Shown here in pieces: positions 33,377 through 41,369 of a DNA stretch of 64,000 bases (the stretch's first letter is position 1; each line of letters opens with the position of its first letter). A model generated the notes under the pieces. That model was given only the letters and a program-made list of their open reading frames with translations. It was not told the DNA's origin and made no database searches. The DNA is taken from positions 12,326 to 76,325 of the forward strand of contig JBJXGA010000535.1 in NCBI GenBank assembly GCA_046152955.1, in the 5' to 3' direction. The translations under genes and the position numbers were made by a program. Source of the DNA: SIAF01 sp046152955. Its GTDB lineage: Bacteria; Planctomycetota; Planctomycetia; Planctomycetales; Planctomycetaceae.

Positions 33377-36300
33377 ATGGATCAACCAACAACCACCCAT
33401 AGGATTTGGAGTTTTCCTGTGAATGCGACGACACCAGGGGCTGTTTTGCGTAAGGAGGAGGATTTCCGTGGATCGGGCGTCACCGTCTGGTCCCTGACGA
33501 TGGCCGTTTGGGTGGCGCTCTGGACTGCGAATCAGGCGCAGGCACAAAAGGCCCCCCAGGAGACAGTCGCATCGTTTGAAACCGCCGAAGGGTTCGAGGT
33601 GAAGCTCTTTGCCTCAGAGCCGATGATCGTTAATCCGATCGCCATCGACGTGGATACCTATGGCCGAGTGTGGGTCACCGAAGGGACGAAATACCGCCGC
33701 AATGTCGGGAATCCGCCCGATGACAAGATCAAGGTGCTGGAAGACACCGATGGGGACGGTGTGGCCGACAAAGTGACGGTGTTCACGAGCGACCTCAACG
33801 CGGCCATGGGGGTCTGCGTCGCCGGCTCGAAGATCTATGTTCCCGAATCTCCCAACCTGTACGTTTACGAAGACCAGAACAACGACCTGAAGCCGGACGG
33901 CCCGCGGAAGATCCTGCTGACCGGATTCGGCGGCCAGAATCACGACCACGGCACGCACAGCCAGGTGTTCGGTCCCGATCACAAGCTGTACATGACGAAC
34001 GGGGACACCAGTTACAACGTCACCGGTCCCGATGGACGGAATATCAAATTCCAATGGGGAGCGATGATCCGCTGCGAGGGGGACGGGTCACAGCTCGAGG
34101 ATTTCGCGGTCAACTTTCGCAACCCGGTGGAGCTGGCGGTCGATTCGCTCGGCAACGTGTGGTGCAGCGACAATGACAACGACGGCCTCAAGAGCGTCCG
34201 CATCTGCTGGATTCTCGAAGGGGGAAACTACGGCTGGTTCGGTCGTCCCGAGGACATCAAGAATCCGGACGGCAGCTTTGATCCGATTCACCACTGGCGG
34301 GCCGATAAACCCGGGTTCGTCCCCTACACGCTGATCACCGGCTTTGGATCCCCTTGCGGTATGACGTTCTACGAATCCGATGCGTTTGGTTCCAAGTACC
34401 AGAACAAGATCATTCACTGCGACGCCGGCCCAAGAGAGATTCGCGCCTATGATCCGCGACGGCTGGCAGGGGTTGGTTACAGCGCCGGCCTGGAGAACAT
34501 CGTCACCAACAGCGACAATTATTTCCGGCCGGTCGATCCCTGCGTGGCCCCCGACGGCTCGATTTATGTCAGCGACTGGTACGATGGCGGTGTCGGGGGG
34601 CACGCCTACAACGATCCCACGCGCGGCCGCATCTATCGCATCACTCCCGCCGGCAAATCGCTGTCCCGCAAGGAAAAACCGGGCCCCTACGCTTCGGACG
34701 CCGATGCATTGACGGCGCTGGCCAGTCCCAATCACGCCACGACCTATCTGGCTCGCGAACGGTTGCTCGCCAGCGGCAAGAATGCCATTCCCGCGCTCGA
34801 ACGGCTCGCAGCGGGGAACGATCCCCGGCTCAAAGCCCGCGCGTTGTGGCTGCTCGATCGGATGGGAGGGGACGGACGCCTGTCGGTCCGCCGCGAGCTG
34901 ACTTCCGAAAATCCTGCCTTTCGTGCATTGGCGGTCCGAATCCTCAGACGGCACGGCGACGAGTACCTGGGCGACCTGTTGAAACTGGCCACCGACGCCG
35001 ATGGCGAAGTGTTCAAGGAAGTCCTGCTGGCAATTGGCCGTTCCCAGTCGCCGACGGCGACTGCCGCACTGCTCAAGGCCTACAGCCGCTACGACGGCAA
35101 CGATCGCTACCTGTTGGAAACCTTGGGAATCGCTTCGCGCGGCCGGGAGGAGGCGGTGTTTCGGGAGATCGTCGATCGACCCGAGGCGGAGGTCACGCCG
35201 CGGCTGGTCAATATCGTCCGCATTCTGCGCCCCGATAACGCGTTGAAATACCTGTCAGAGCGGTTGGCGCGGGCCAACCTTCCGGCGGAGTCGGTGCAGA
35301 CGCTTCTGGCGGCCCTGTCAACTGTCGCCAACCCCGAAGCGGGACAGGGAGTGCTGGCATTGTTGCGGGGGAAGTCGGGACGCGATGTCAAGAAACTGGC
35401 GCTGGAAGCGTTGCGCAAGAATCTGTCGGGTTCCTGGTCCAGTATGCGGCAAGAGCCCGCACTGGCCGAGGCACTCCGGAGCACGCTGGCTGACCCCGAA
35501 CTCAAATCGGACACGATCGCCACGATTCGTGATGCCGGTCTGGAAGGCCTGGCGGCAGACGTGCTCAAACTCCTGGCGGAAGACAAGCTCCCCAGTAGGC
35601 TCCTTCCCGCGGCGGTGGATGTGTTTGTGCGTTTTCAGTTACCGGGATCGGCCTCGGAACTCGGAAAGCGGCTCAAACATGCGGAAAAGCGCCCGACGGA
35701 AGCGACCCGCGCCCTGGTGCGGGGCCTGGCGTCGCTCCGCGATCCACAGGTGATCTCCGGATTGCTCCAGGATCAGGAAGCGGTCGGACCGGGGTTGAAG
35801 AAAGAACTGGCTGAAGAAGTGGCGGCCTCCAGCGATGGCGCGGTCCTCCTGCTCCGCATGATCGACACAGGGCGGCTCTCGCCGGAATTGAAGAACCATG
35901 TTGTGTCGCTGGCGGTGGAGCATCCTGACGTCAACGTGCGGCTGTTGTTCGAAAAATTCATTCCCGCCGACCAGCGCCCCAAGACGCTGGGGCAAAGTTT
36001 CAAGAGCGACGACATCCTGGCACTCACGGGAGACGCGGCGCGCGGTGAAACGGTGTTTCTGCGCTCCGGCGCCGCGGCCTGCAACAAGTGCCATCGTGTG
36101 AAGGGGAAAGGGGCCGACATCGGTCCCGACCTGAGCCAGATTGGCCGCAAGTATGAACGGAAGGCGCTGTTGGAAACGATCATGAATCCCAGCGCGGGGA
36201 TCGCTCCGGAATATGTTCCGTATGTGGTGGAAACCGAGCAGGGGAAAGTTTATGCCGGATTTCTGCACGAGCAGGACGACGCGCGAATCGTCCTCAAGAC

Positions 36301-36967
36301 GATTGAGGCGGCGCTGATCCAGATTCCGCGTCCGGACATCGTCGAACTCTCTAAACAGGAGAAATCGCTGATGCCCGAACTGGTGCTCAAGAGCGTTACG
36401 GCACAAGACGCCGCGGACCTTTTGGCGTACCTGGTCAGCCTGCAGGAAGCGACCGTCCATGCCACCCAATTCAAAACCGTCGGACCGTTCTCGAATGTCA
36501 GGCCGGAGCAGCGCGCTCAGGACTTTGGTCCCGAGAAGTCGGCCGGGAAATTCGATGCGGCGGCGCAGTACGATGGCCACGGAGGCAAGAAGGTCGGCTG
36601 GACCAGCGCAACGGCAAAGCCCGGGGCGTCGGGAATTCCGGAGATCGACCTGCGGCAGGTCGCCGCCGACCTCAAAGCGCCGGCCGACAACGTGATCTTC
36701 TATTTCGCTGCCACGCTCGACTCGGCCGCGGTCCAGTCGGCCACTCTGGCGATCGGCTCCGACGACGGCATTCAGGTCTGGCTCAATGGCCGGAAGGTGC
36801 ATGATCAGCAGGCGACCCGTGCGCTGACCCCCGGCGAAGACAAGGTCAAAGTCGAGCTTCAACAGGGCAAGAACCTGATCCTGCTCAAGCTCGATCAGGG
36901 TAACGGCGCCGCGGGACTTTCGCTGTCGGCCGAAGCGCGGGCGAATTTGACGTTTGGAGTTCCGTAG
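33377..36967 (+). CDS. PVC-type membrane-bound dehydrogenase/CxxCH haem protein
   Basis: This is a very large exported protein (about 1,196 residues) of the 'putative membrane-bound dehydrogenase' type found in Planctomycetes and Verrucomicrobia. The start is uncertain (ATG 33377; TTG 33365; others downstream). A signal segment is at about residues 37-58 (TVWSLTMAVWVALWTANQAQ). Residues about 60-440 form an SMP-30/NHL-like beta-propeller (FEVKLFASEPMIVNPIAIDV; FGPDHKLYMTNGDTSYN; GNVWCSDNDNDGLKSVRICW; CVAPDGSIYVSDWYDGGVGG). HEAT-like helical repeats follow (about 450-850). A mono-haem cytochrome c-type domain has CNKCH at residues 902-906 and MPEL-type Met later. A carbohydrate-binding-like beta domain ends the protein. 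Function is not proven; sugar or alcohol oxidation is the usual guess. Confidence 0.95.
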   Translation: MDQPTTTHRIWSFPVNATTPGAVLRKEEDFRGSGVTVWSLTMAVWVALWTANQAQAQKAPQETVASFETAEGFEVKLFASEPMIVNPIAIDVDTYGRVWVTEGTKYRRNVGNPPDDKIKVLEDTDGDGVADKVTVFTSDLNAAMGVCVAGSKIYVPESPNLYVYEDQNNDLKPDGPRKILLTGFGGQNHDHGTHSQVFGPDHKLYMTNGDTSYNVTGPDGRNIKFQWGAMIRCEGDGSQLEDFAVNFRNPVELAVDSLGNVWCSDNDNDGLKSVRICWILEGGNYGWFGRPEDIKNPDGSFDPIHHWRADKPGFVPYTLITGFGSPCGMTFYESDAFGSKYQNKIIHCDAGPREIRAYDPRRLAGVGYSAGLENIVTNSDNYFRPVDPCVAPDGSIYVSDWYDGGVGGHAYNDPTRGRIYRITPAGKSLSRKEKPGPYASDADALTALASPNHATTYLARERLLASGKNAIPALERLAAGNDPRLKARALWLLDRMGGDGRLSVRRELTSENPAFRALAVRILRRHGDEYLGDLLKLATDADGEVFKEVLLAIGRSQSPTATAALLKAYSRYDGNDRYLLETLGIASRGREEAVFREIVDRPEAEVTPRLVNIVRILRPDNALKYLSERLARANLPAESVQTLLAALSTVANPEAGQGVLALLRGKSGRDVKKLALEALRKNLSGSWSSMRQEPALAEALRSTLADPELKSDTIATIRDAGLEGLAADVLKLLAEDKLPSRLLPAAVDVFVRFQLPGSASELGKRLKHAEKRPTEATRALVRGLASLRDPQVISGLLQDQEAVGPGLKKELAEEVAASSDGAVLLLRMIDTGRLSPELKNHVVSLAVEHPDVNVRLLFEKFIPADQRPKTLGQSFKSDDILALTGDAARGETVFLRSGAAACNKCHRVKGKGADIGPDLSQIGRKYERKALLETIMNPSAGIAPEYVPYVVETEQGKVYAGFLHEQDDARIVLKTIEAALIQIPRPDIVELSKQEKSLMPELVLKSVTAQDAADLLAYLVSLQEATVHATQFKTVGPFSNVRPEQRAQDFGPEKSAGKFDAAAQYDGHGGKKVGWTSATAKPGASGIPEIDLRQVAADLKAPADNVIFYFAATLDSAAVQSATLAIGSDDGIQVWLNGRKVHDQQATRALTPGEDKVKVELQQGKNLILLKLDQGNGAAGLSLSAEARANLTFGVP

Positions 36968-37073
36968 CGGGAGATGTCCTGGAGAATCCTGCCGCCGCTG
37001 GATGCGTTCTCAAACGGCAGGATTGGAACCCAGGCAATGACCGAGAGGACTCCCTGACTGAAAGGATCTGCGA

Positions 37074-37751
37074 ATGACAACCCTCGCAATGCAACCGCCA
37101 CCAAGCGCGCCACCACAGGCCACCACAGTCGGCGATCTGCTCGAACGCCTGGGAGGCATCTCCCCCGAGCGAATCCGCCTGCATCCCGCCCCAGGGACTG
37201 CCACCGAACGAGACCTGGAATTCCCATCCGACGGCCAAAAGCTGTTGGTTGAACTCATCGATGGGACGCTGGTGGAGAAGACCATGGGTTATTTTGAGTC
37301 GCGATTGGCCTTCGTGATTGGGTATTTCCTGGAGTCGTTCCTCAATGACCACGACCTGGGGATATTTCTGGGAGCCGACGCGACACTGCGATATCAGCCA
37401 GGGCTCGTCCGCTTGCCGGACGGAAGTTTCTTCTCCTGGAATCGCTTTCCAAACCGAGAGCTTCCCTCGGGTGCATTCATTGATTTTGCCCCAGATCTGG
37501 CGATCGAGGTTCTCAGTCGCGGCAATACTCGTAGAGAAATGGCGCGCAAGCGCGAGGAGTGCTTTGCCGCAGGTACGAAGCTGATTTGGGAAGTCGATCC
37601 TCGTGCTAGGACAGTTGCCGTTTATTCGGCGCCCGAGGCCTGCCTGGTCGTCGACGAGAATGGCGTGCTGGATGGAGGTGAAGTGCTGCCGGGGTTTTCC
37701 CTGCCTGTCAGGCAGTGGTTCGAACAAGCAGCCAGGAAGAAGGCCGATTGA
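37074..37751 (+). CDS. Uma2 family (DUF820) putative endonuclease
   Basis: The 225-residue product is a Uma2/DUF820 protein with a PD-(D/E)xK nuclease-like core. The start is the ATG at 37074, preceded by AAGGA. The core appears as LVELIDGTLVEKTMGYFESR, then GADATLRYQPGLVRLPDGSF, the acidic motif FAPDLAIEVLSRGNTRREMA with Asp and Glu, and KREECFAAGTKLIWEVDPRA with the Lys and trailing acidic residues. Such proteins form large paralogous families in cyanobacteria and planctomycetes; their role is not defined. A paralogue lies at 44038. Both start with a similar region (SPERIRLHPAPGTATE versus SPGRVRLHPPPGAATE), so they come from the same subfamily. Confidence 0.92.
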   Translation: MTTLAMQPPPSAPPQATTVGDLLERLGGISPERIRLHPAPGTATERDLEFPSDGQKLLVELIDGTLVEKTMGYFESRLAFVIGYFLESFLNDHDLGIFLGADATLRYQPGLVRLPDGSFFSWNRFPNRELPSGAFIDFAPDLAIEVLSRGNTRREMARKREECFAAGTKLIWEVDPRARTVAVYSAPEACLVVDENGVLDGGEVLPGFSLPVRQWFEQAARKKAD

Positions 37752-37965
37752 ACCGTTGGCAAGGCGCTGCCTTTGCTGGCACGCGGCGGGGAGCATTGAT
37801 CGCGCGCTAAAAAGCTGCCGTTTGTTCGGCGTCCGAAGTCGTCTTATTCGAAGACCCAATGCGCGAGTTCGGTAACAGAGTGTGCTCCCAGGTTTCCGCA
37901 TCCGTCGTCAATTGTCTAGAATCCATTTTCACCCAAACCGCCAATCATTCTTGGAGACTTAGGAA

Positions 37966-38580
37966 ATGTCGCGGAATCATCGAAACGTCGAAAATTGCCA
38001 GTGGCTGCCGACCGCCCTTGTGTTGTCGATGCTGGCGTTGTCCTCCCACGATGTCCGGTCCGCCGATGAAAAACCGGCGACAAAGACCAAGTCGGTGGCA
38101 GCCGGAGACCTGAAATTGCAGCTTCCCGAATCGTGGAAGGCGAATCCGCAGGTGCGTGACCCGCGGATTTTTGAATGCGTCGTCCCCCCCGCCGCAGAGG
38201 ACAAAGAGCCGGGGGAATTCGTTGTCTTCTATTTCGGACAGGGGGGGGCCGGGGGAGTTCAGGCGAACATCCAGCGCTGGGTTGGCCAATTTGAAGAGGA
38301 AGGCCGCAAGGTGAAGACCTTCACCGGAATGTCCGAGCAGGGCAAATACACCCTCGTCGATCTGAGCGGCAGCTACAACAAATCCGTCGGCCCGCCGATC
38401 GCGAAAAAGTCGAAACGGCTCCCTGGCTGGCGGGTGATCAACGTCTTCATCGAAACCGAATCAGGCCCCTATTTCCTGAAAATCGACGGTCCGGCCAAGA
38501 CAATTGCCAGCATCGAGAACGACCTTCGCGTCGCCTTTGGTGGCAACAAGGAGTCCGAGAAAGAGCTCAAGGGAGAATGA
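37966..38580 (+). CDS. Exported protein of unknown function
   Basis: This is a 204-residue product from the ATG at 37966, with a TTAGGAA just upstream. It begins with a signal peptide (LPTALVLSMLALSSHDVRSA). The mature part is a small soluble alpha/beta domain: AAGDLKLQLPESWKANPQVR; EFVVFYFGQGGAGGVQANIQ; RWVGQFEEEGRKVKTFTGMS; YFLKIDGPAKTIASIENDLR. The KIDGPAKTI...F block resembles short exported proteins widespread in Planctomycetota that are annotated only as hypothetical. No enzyme motif is visible. It is 220 bp upstream of the Tat-exported isomerase gene; an operon is possible but not evident. Confidence 0.82.
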   Translation: MSRNHRNVENCQWLPTALVLSMLALSSHDVRSADEKPATKTKSVAAGDLKLQLPESWKANPQVRDPRIFECVVPPAAEDKEPGEFVVFYFGQGGAGGVQANIQRWVGQFEEEGRKVKTFTGMSEQGKYTLVDLSGSYNKSVGPPIAKKSKRLPGWRVINVFIETESGPYFLKIDGPAKTIASIENDLRVAFGGNKESEKELKGE

Positions 38581-38800
38581 ACCGGCCGGGATGTCGGCGC
38601 GCCTGGCGACACTTCGACGAACGGCACAGCGGCATCGGGTGCGCCACAGGAAACGCGGTCCAACGATCATCCAAGTCCATTTTTGCCACCATCCCAAACC
38701 GTCCGAGCGCCGCGCCGTTTTCATTTCGTCCCGATCCCGTTAGCATTTCCGATCGTGGTCATCATCTGAACTTCTCCCTCGAACCCTCAAGGTCCAACTC

Positions 38801-39652
38801 ATGAACGAACTCTTTCATTCAGATGTCAATCGTCGTCAGTTTCTCAAAACCGGCGCCCTAGCGGCCGTCGCTTTGGGAGCAAGTAGCCTGACCCTGCCGG
38901 CCGCCGACAAGCCGGCTGATCCCTACCGCGGCTTCAAAATGGGGATCCAGTCGTACACGCTTCGCGAATTCACGGTGCAGGAAGCGCTGAAGATGTCGGT
39001 CGAACTGGGATTGAGGCACTGGGAAACATTCCCGGCGCACATCGCCGTGGGGACGCTTCCCAAGTACATCGCCGACCAAAAGGCGATGCTCGACGCGGCG
39101 GGGGTCAAATTGGTTGCTTTCGGCGTCGTCGGGTTTGACGCCAATGAAGCCAAAGCGCGGGAGGTTTTTGATTTTGCCAAGGCGATCGGCATCCGCTCGA
39201 TCAGCGCCGATCCGACCAAGGACGAGGCGACCTTCAAATTGCTCGACAAACTCGTCGAAGAGTATGGGATCGCGATCGCCATCCACAACCACGGTCCCGG
39301 CCACCGGTACGACAAGATCGACGACGTGGTGAATGCCGTCAAGGACCATCACCAGAAGATTGGCGCCTGCGTCGACACCGGGCATTACCTCCGCAGCAAG
39401 GAGAGTCCGGTGGAGGCGATCGAGCGTCTCAAGGGACGCGTCTATGGCGTACACCTTAAGGATGTCAAAGACGCTACGCAGTTCAAGATTCTCGGCGAAG
39501 GAGATCTCGACGTGCTGGGCTGCCTGAAGGCGCTGCAGAAACAGAAGTACGATTACTGCCTGGCGCTGGAATACGAAGAAAGCGCCAAGAACCCGATGCC
39601 CGATCTGCAGATCTGCATGAAGAACCTGAAGGCCGCGCTGGAGAAGCTGTAA
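38801..39652 (+). CDS. Tat-exported sugar phosphate isomerase/epimerase
   Basis: The 283-residue product begins with a twin-arginine signal (DVNRRQFLKTGALAAVALGA), so the folded TIM barrel is exported to the periplasm. The AP-endonuclease-2-like barrel is evident: FKMGIQSYTLREFTVQEAL, ELGLRHWETFPAHIAVGTLP, SISADPTKDEATFKLLDKLV, IAIHNHGPGHRYDKIDDVVN, KIGACVDTGHYLRSKESPVE, VYGVHLKDVKDATQFKILGE and YCLALEYEESAKNPMPD. Presumed metal ligands are the His/Asp in HNH, D-T-G-H, H-L-K-D and L-E-Y-E. Exported members are common in this phylum, together with Gfo/Idh/MocA enzymes, suggesting periplasmic sugar processing; the substrate is unknown. Confidence 0.93.
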   Translation: MNELFHSDVNRRQFLKTGALAAVALGASSLTLPAADKPADPYRGFKMGIQSYTLREFTVQEALKMSVELGLRHWETFPAHIAVGTLPKYIADQKAMLDAAGVKLVAFGVVGFDANEAKAREVFDFAKAIGIRSISADPTKDEATFKLLDKLVEEYGIAIAIHNHGPGHRYDKIDDVVNAVKDHHQKIGACVDTGHYLRSKESPVEAIERLKGRVYGVHLKDVKDATQFKILGEGDLDVLGCLKALQKQKYDYCLALEYEESAKNPMPDLQICMKNLKAALEKL

Positions 39653-39722
39653 CTGCCGGTGCTCGGGAAGGCGTTCGAGCCGGTCGGCTCCAGGGAGCGC
39701 CGCGCGGGATGTCGCCTGAGGT

Positions 39723-40016
39723 TCAGGCGGCGGTGCTCACCGTCAGGCGTTGCCGCAGTTGCAGCTTCAGAAAGCGGATCCCGCGGGCGTCGTAAAAGTA
39801 GACCAGGTTGCGGTCAGCCACCCAGATCGCTTCGAGCCGAATGCTGCGCGGACCTTGCAGGTAGAACTGCATGCCGCACGTTTTACCGTTGCGAACCAGT
39901 TTGGACTCGGAGAGTCCAAACTGGTCCCGGAGGATGTTTTCCCGGTCGCACAGGGTGGTGTGAACAAAAGCTCGCAGGTCATCCAGCGTGAGGATGGCAT
40001 CGAGACATTTGGGCAT
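39723..40016 (-). CDS. Small conserved planctomycete-type protein
   Basis: The product is 97 residues from the ATG at 40016 (MPKCLDAILTLDDLRAFVHT); the frame is open upstream to 40103, but that extension looks non-conserved. No signal peptide or membrane segment is present. The predicted structure is an N-terminal helix and then antiparallel strands (KTCGMQFYLQGPRSIRLEAI; WVADRNLVYFYDARGIRFLK; LRQRLTVSTAA). I do not recognise a characterised family, but similar short proteins are familiar as hypothetical proteins in Planctomycetota. The pattern of strands with R/K and a late YFYDARG motif is distinctive. No operon partner. Confidence 0.7.
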   Translation of the reverse strand: MPKCLDAILTLDDLRAFVHTTLCDRENILRDQFGLSESKLVRNGKTCGMQFYLQGPRSIRLEAIWVADRNLVYFYDARGIRFLKLQLRQRLTVSTAA

Positions 40017-40231
40017 GGTGGCGGATGATCCTGACAAGCGGTGCAAAGACAGAGAAGCTGAGCAAAGTTTGCCGAACTGGTCTTCCATTCCGACCGGTAA
40101 CATATCGACCGATGTGGAAACCCTCTTCCAGCCAGCCGCCCGGCGGTGCTTTGACCGTCAACCCTCGTCTCTCCGGTTCATCCGGAGTAACCTGAACTGT
40201 ATTTTTTTCGTGCAAGCGAGGCTCTTCCACC

Positions 40232-41293
40232 ATGCGGATTGATCCGGCAGAACTGACCAATTTTTCCCAGGCGTTGTTCCAGGCCGCCGGAGTCGGCGCC
40301 CCCGAGGCGCAGATCGTTTCCGCCAGCCTGATCGCGGCGAACCTGCGGGGATATGACTCGCACGGGGTGATGCGCATCCCGTTTTACATTCAAGCGATCA
40401 GCGAGGGGCGCGTTCGACCGGGAGAACCGCTGCACATCGAGCATGAAACCCCGGCAGCCCTGGTGTGCGACGGGAAATGGGGCTTGGGACAGGTATTGTC
40501 GCGGGCGCTGATGGAACGGCTGATGGACAAAGCGGCCCAGACCGGAGTCGCCTGCGGAACCCTCCGACAGGCCGCGCACATTGGACGGGTGGGGGAATAT
40601 GCGGAACAGGCTGCCGAACGGGGCATGGCGGCCATCATCTGCGCCAACAGCCACGGTTCGGGCCAGCGGGTGGCGCCGGTGGGGGGGATTCGTGGGAGAC
40701 TGGGAACCAACCCGCTGAGCATCGGCATGCCCGGCGGAAAAGAAGGGCCGTTCATTCTGGATTTTGGCACCAGCGCCACCGCCGAGGGAAAGGTCCGAGT
40801 CAAGCGGATCGCCGGCGAGAACGTGCCGCTGGGATGGATTCTTGATTCTGAAGGAAATCCGACGACAGATCCCCATCAGTTGTATGGCAATCCGGGAGGA
40901 ACGATCTTGCCGATGGGAGGAGATCAAGCGTACAAAGGGTTTGGGCTGGCCTTCATGATTGAAATGCTGGCGGGGGGGCTGTCGGGAGGCAAATGCTCGC
41001 ATCCCGGAGCGCCGCCGCCAGTGGGGAACGATGTCCTGTTCCTCGTGCTCGACCCGCGGCAATTCGGAGGGGCAGAACACCTCCGCGGACAGCTCGCGGA
41101 ATTGGAACCGTTCGTCCGAGAGACGCCGCGCCGCGCGGGAGTGGAGCGGATCACGCTTCCCGGCGATCCCGAGCGGGCGCTGCTCGCCCAGCGGCGTGCC
41201 GAGGGAATTCCCCTGGACGACGGAAATTGGGCCGAACTGGTCAAACTGGCGGGAACGCTGGGAGTTCAGGTTCCGGCGGGAAAGACAGGTTGA
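40232..41293 (+). CDS. Ldh family malate/L-lactate/ureidoglycolate-type dehydrogenase
   Basis: The 353-residue product belongs to the type-2 malate/L-lactate dehydrogenase (Ldh) family of NAD(P)-dependent 2-hydroxyacid dehydrogenases. Family features in order: NLRGYDSHGVMRIPFYIQAI (with the conserved SHG), CDGKWGLGQVLSRALMERLM, GTLRQAAHIGRVGEYAEQAA, GGIRGRLGTNPLSIGMPGG, FILDFGTSATAEGKVRVKRI, GGTILPMGGDQAYKGFGLAF and MIEMLAGGLSGGKCSHPGAP. The start at 40232 matches the usual start (RIDPAELTNFSQALFQAAGV). It has no signal peptide and is cytoplasmic. The specific substrate cannot be told from sequence. It converges with the RNase R gene. Confidence 0.94.
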   Translation: MRIDPAELTNFSQALFQAAGVGAPEAQIVSASLIAANLRGYDSHGVMRIPFYIQAISEGRVRPGEPLHIEHETPAALVCDGKWGLGQVLSRALMERLMDKAAQTGVACGTLRQAAHIGRVGEYAEQAAERGMAAIICANSHGSGQRVAPVGGIRGRLGTNPLSIGMPGGKEGPFILDFGTSATAEGKVRVKRIAGENVPLGWILDSEGNPTTDPHQLYGNPGGTILPMGGDQAYKGFGLAFMIEMLAGGLSGGKCSHPGAPPPVGNDVLFLVLDPRQFGGAEHLRGQLAELEPFVRETPRRAGVERITLPGDPERALLAQRRAEGIPLDDGNWAELVKLAGTLGVQVPAGKTG

Positions 41294-41369
41294 GCTTCTC
41301 TCGTCCGGCTTTGGTAAAGTCCCAAGCCTGACACAATTGCGCAGGCCAGACCAAGTCGATCCGACAGAC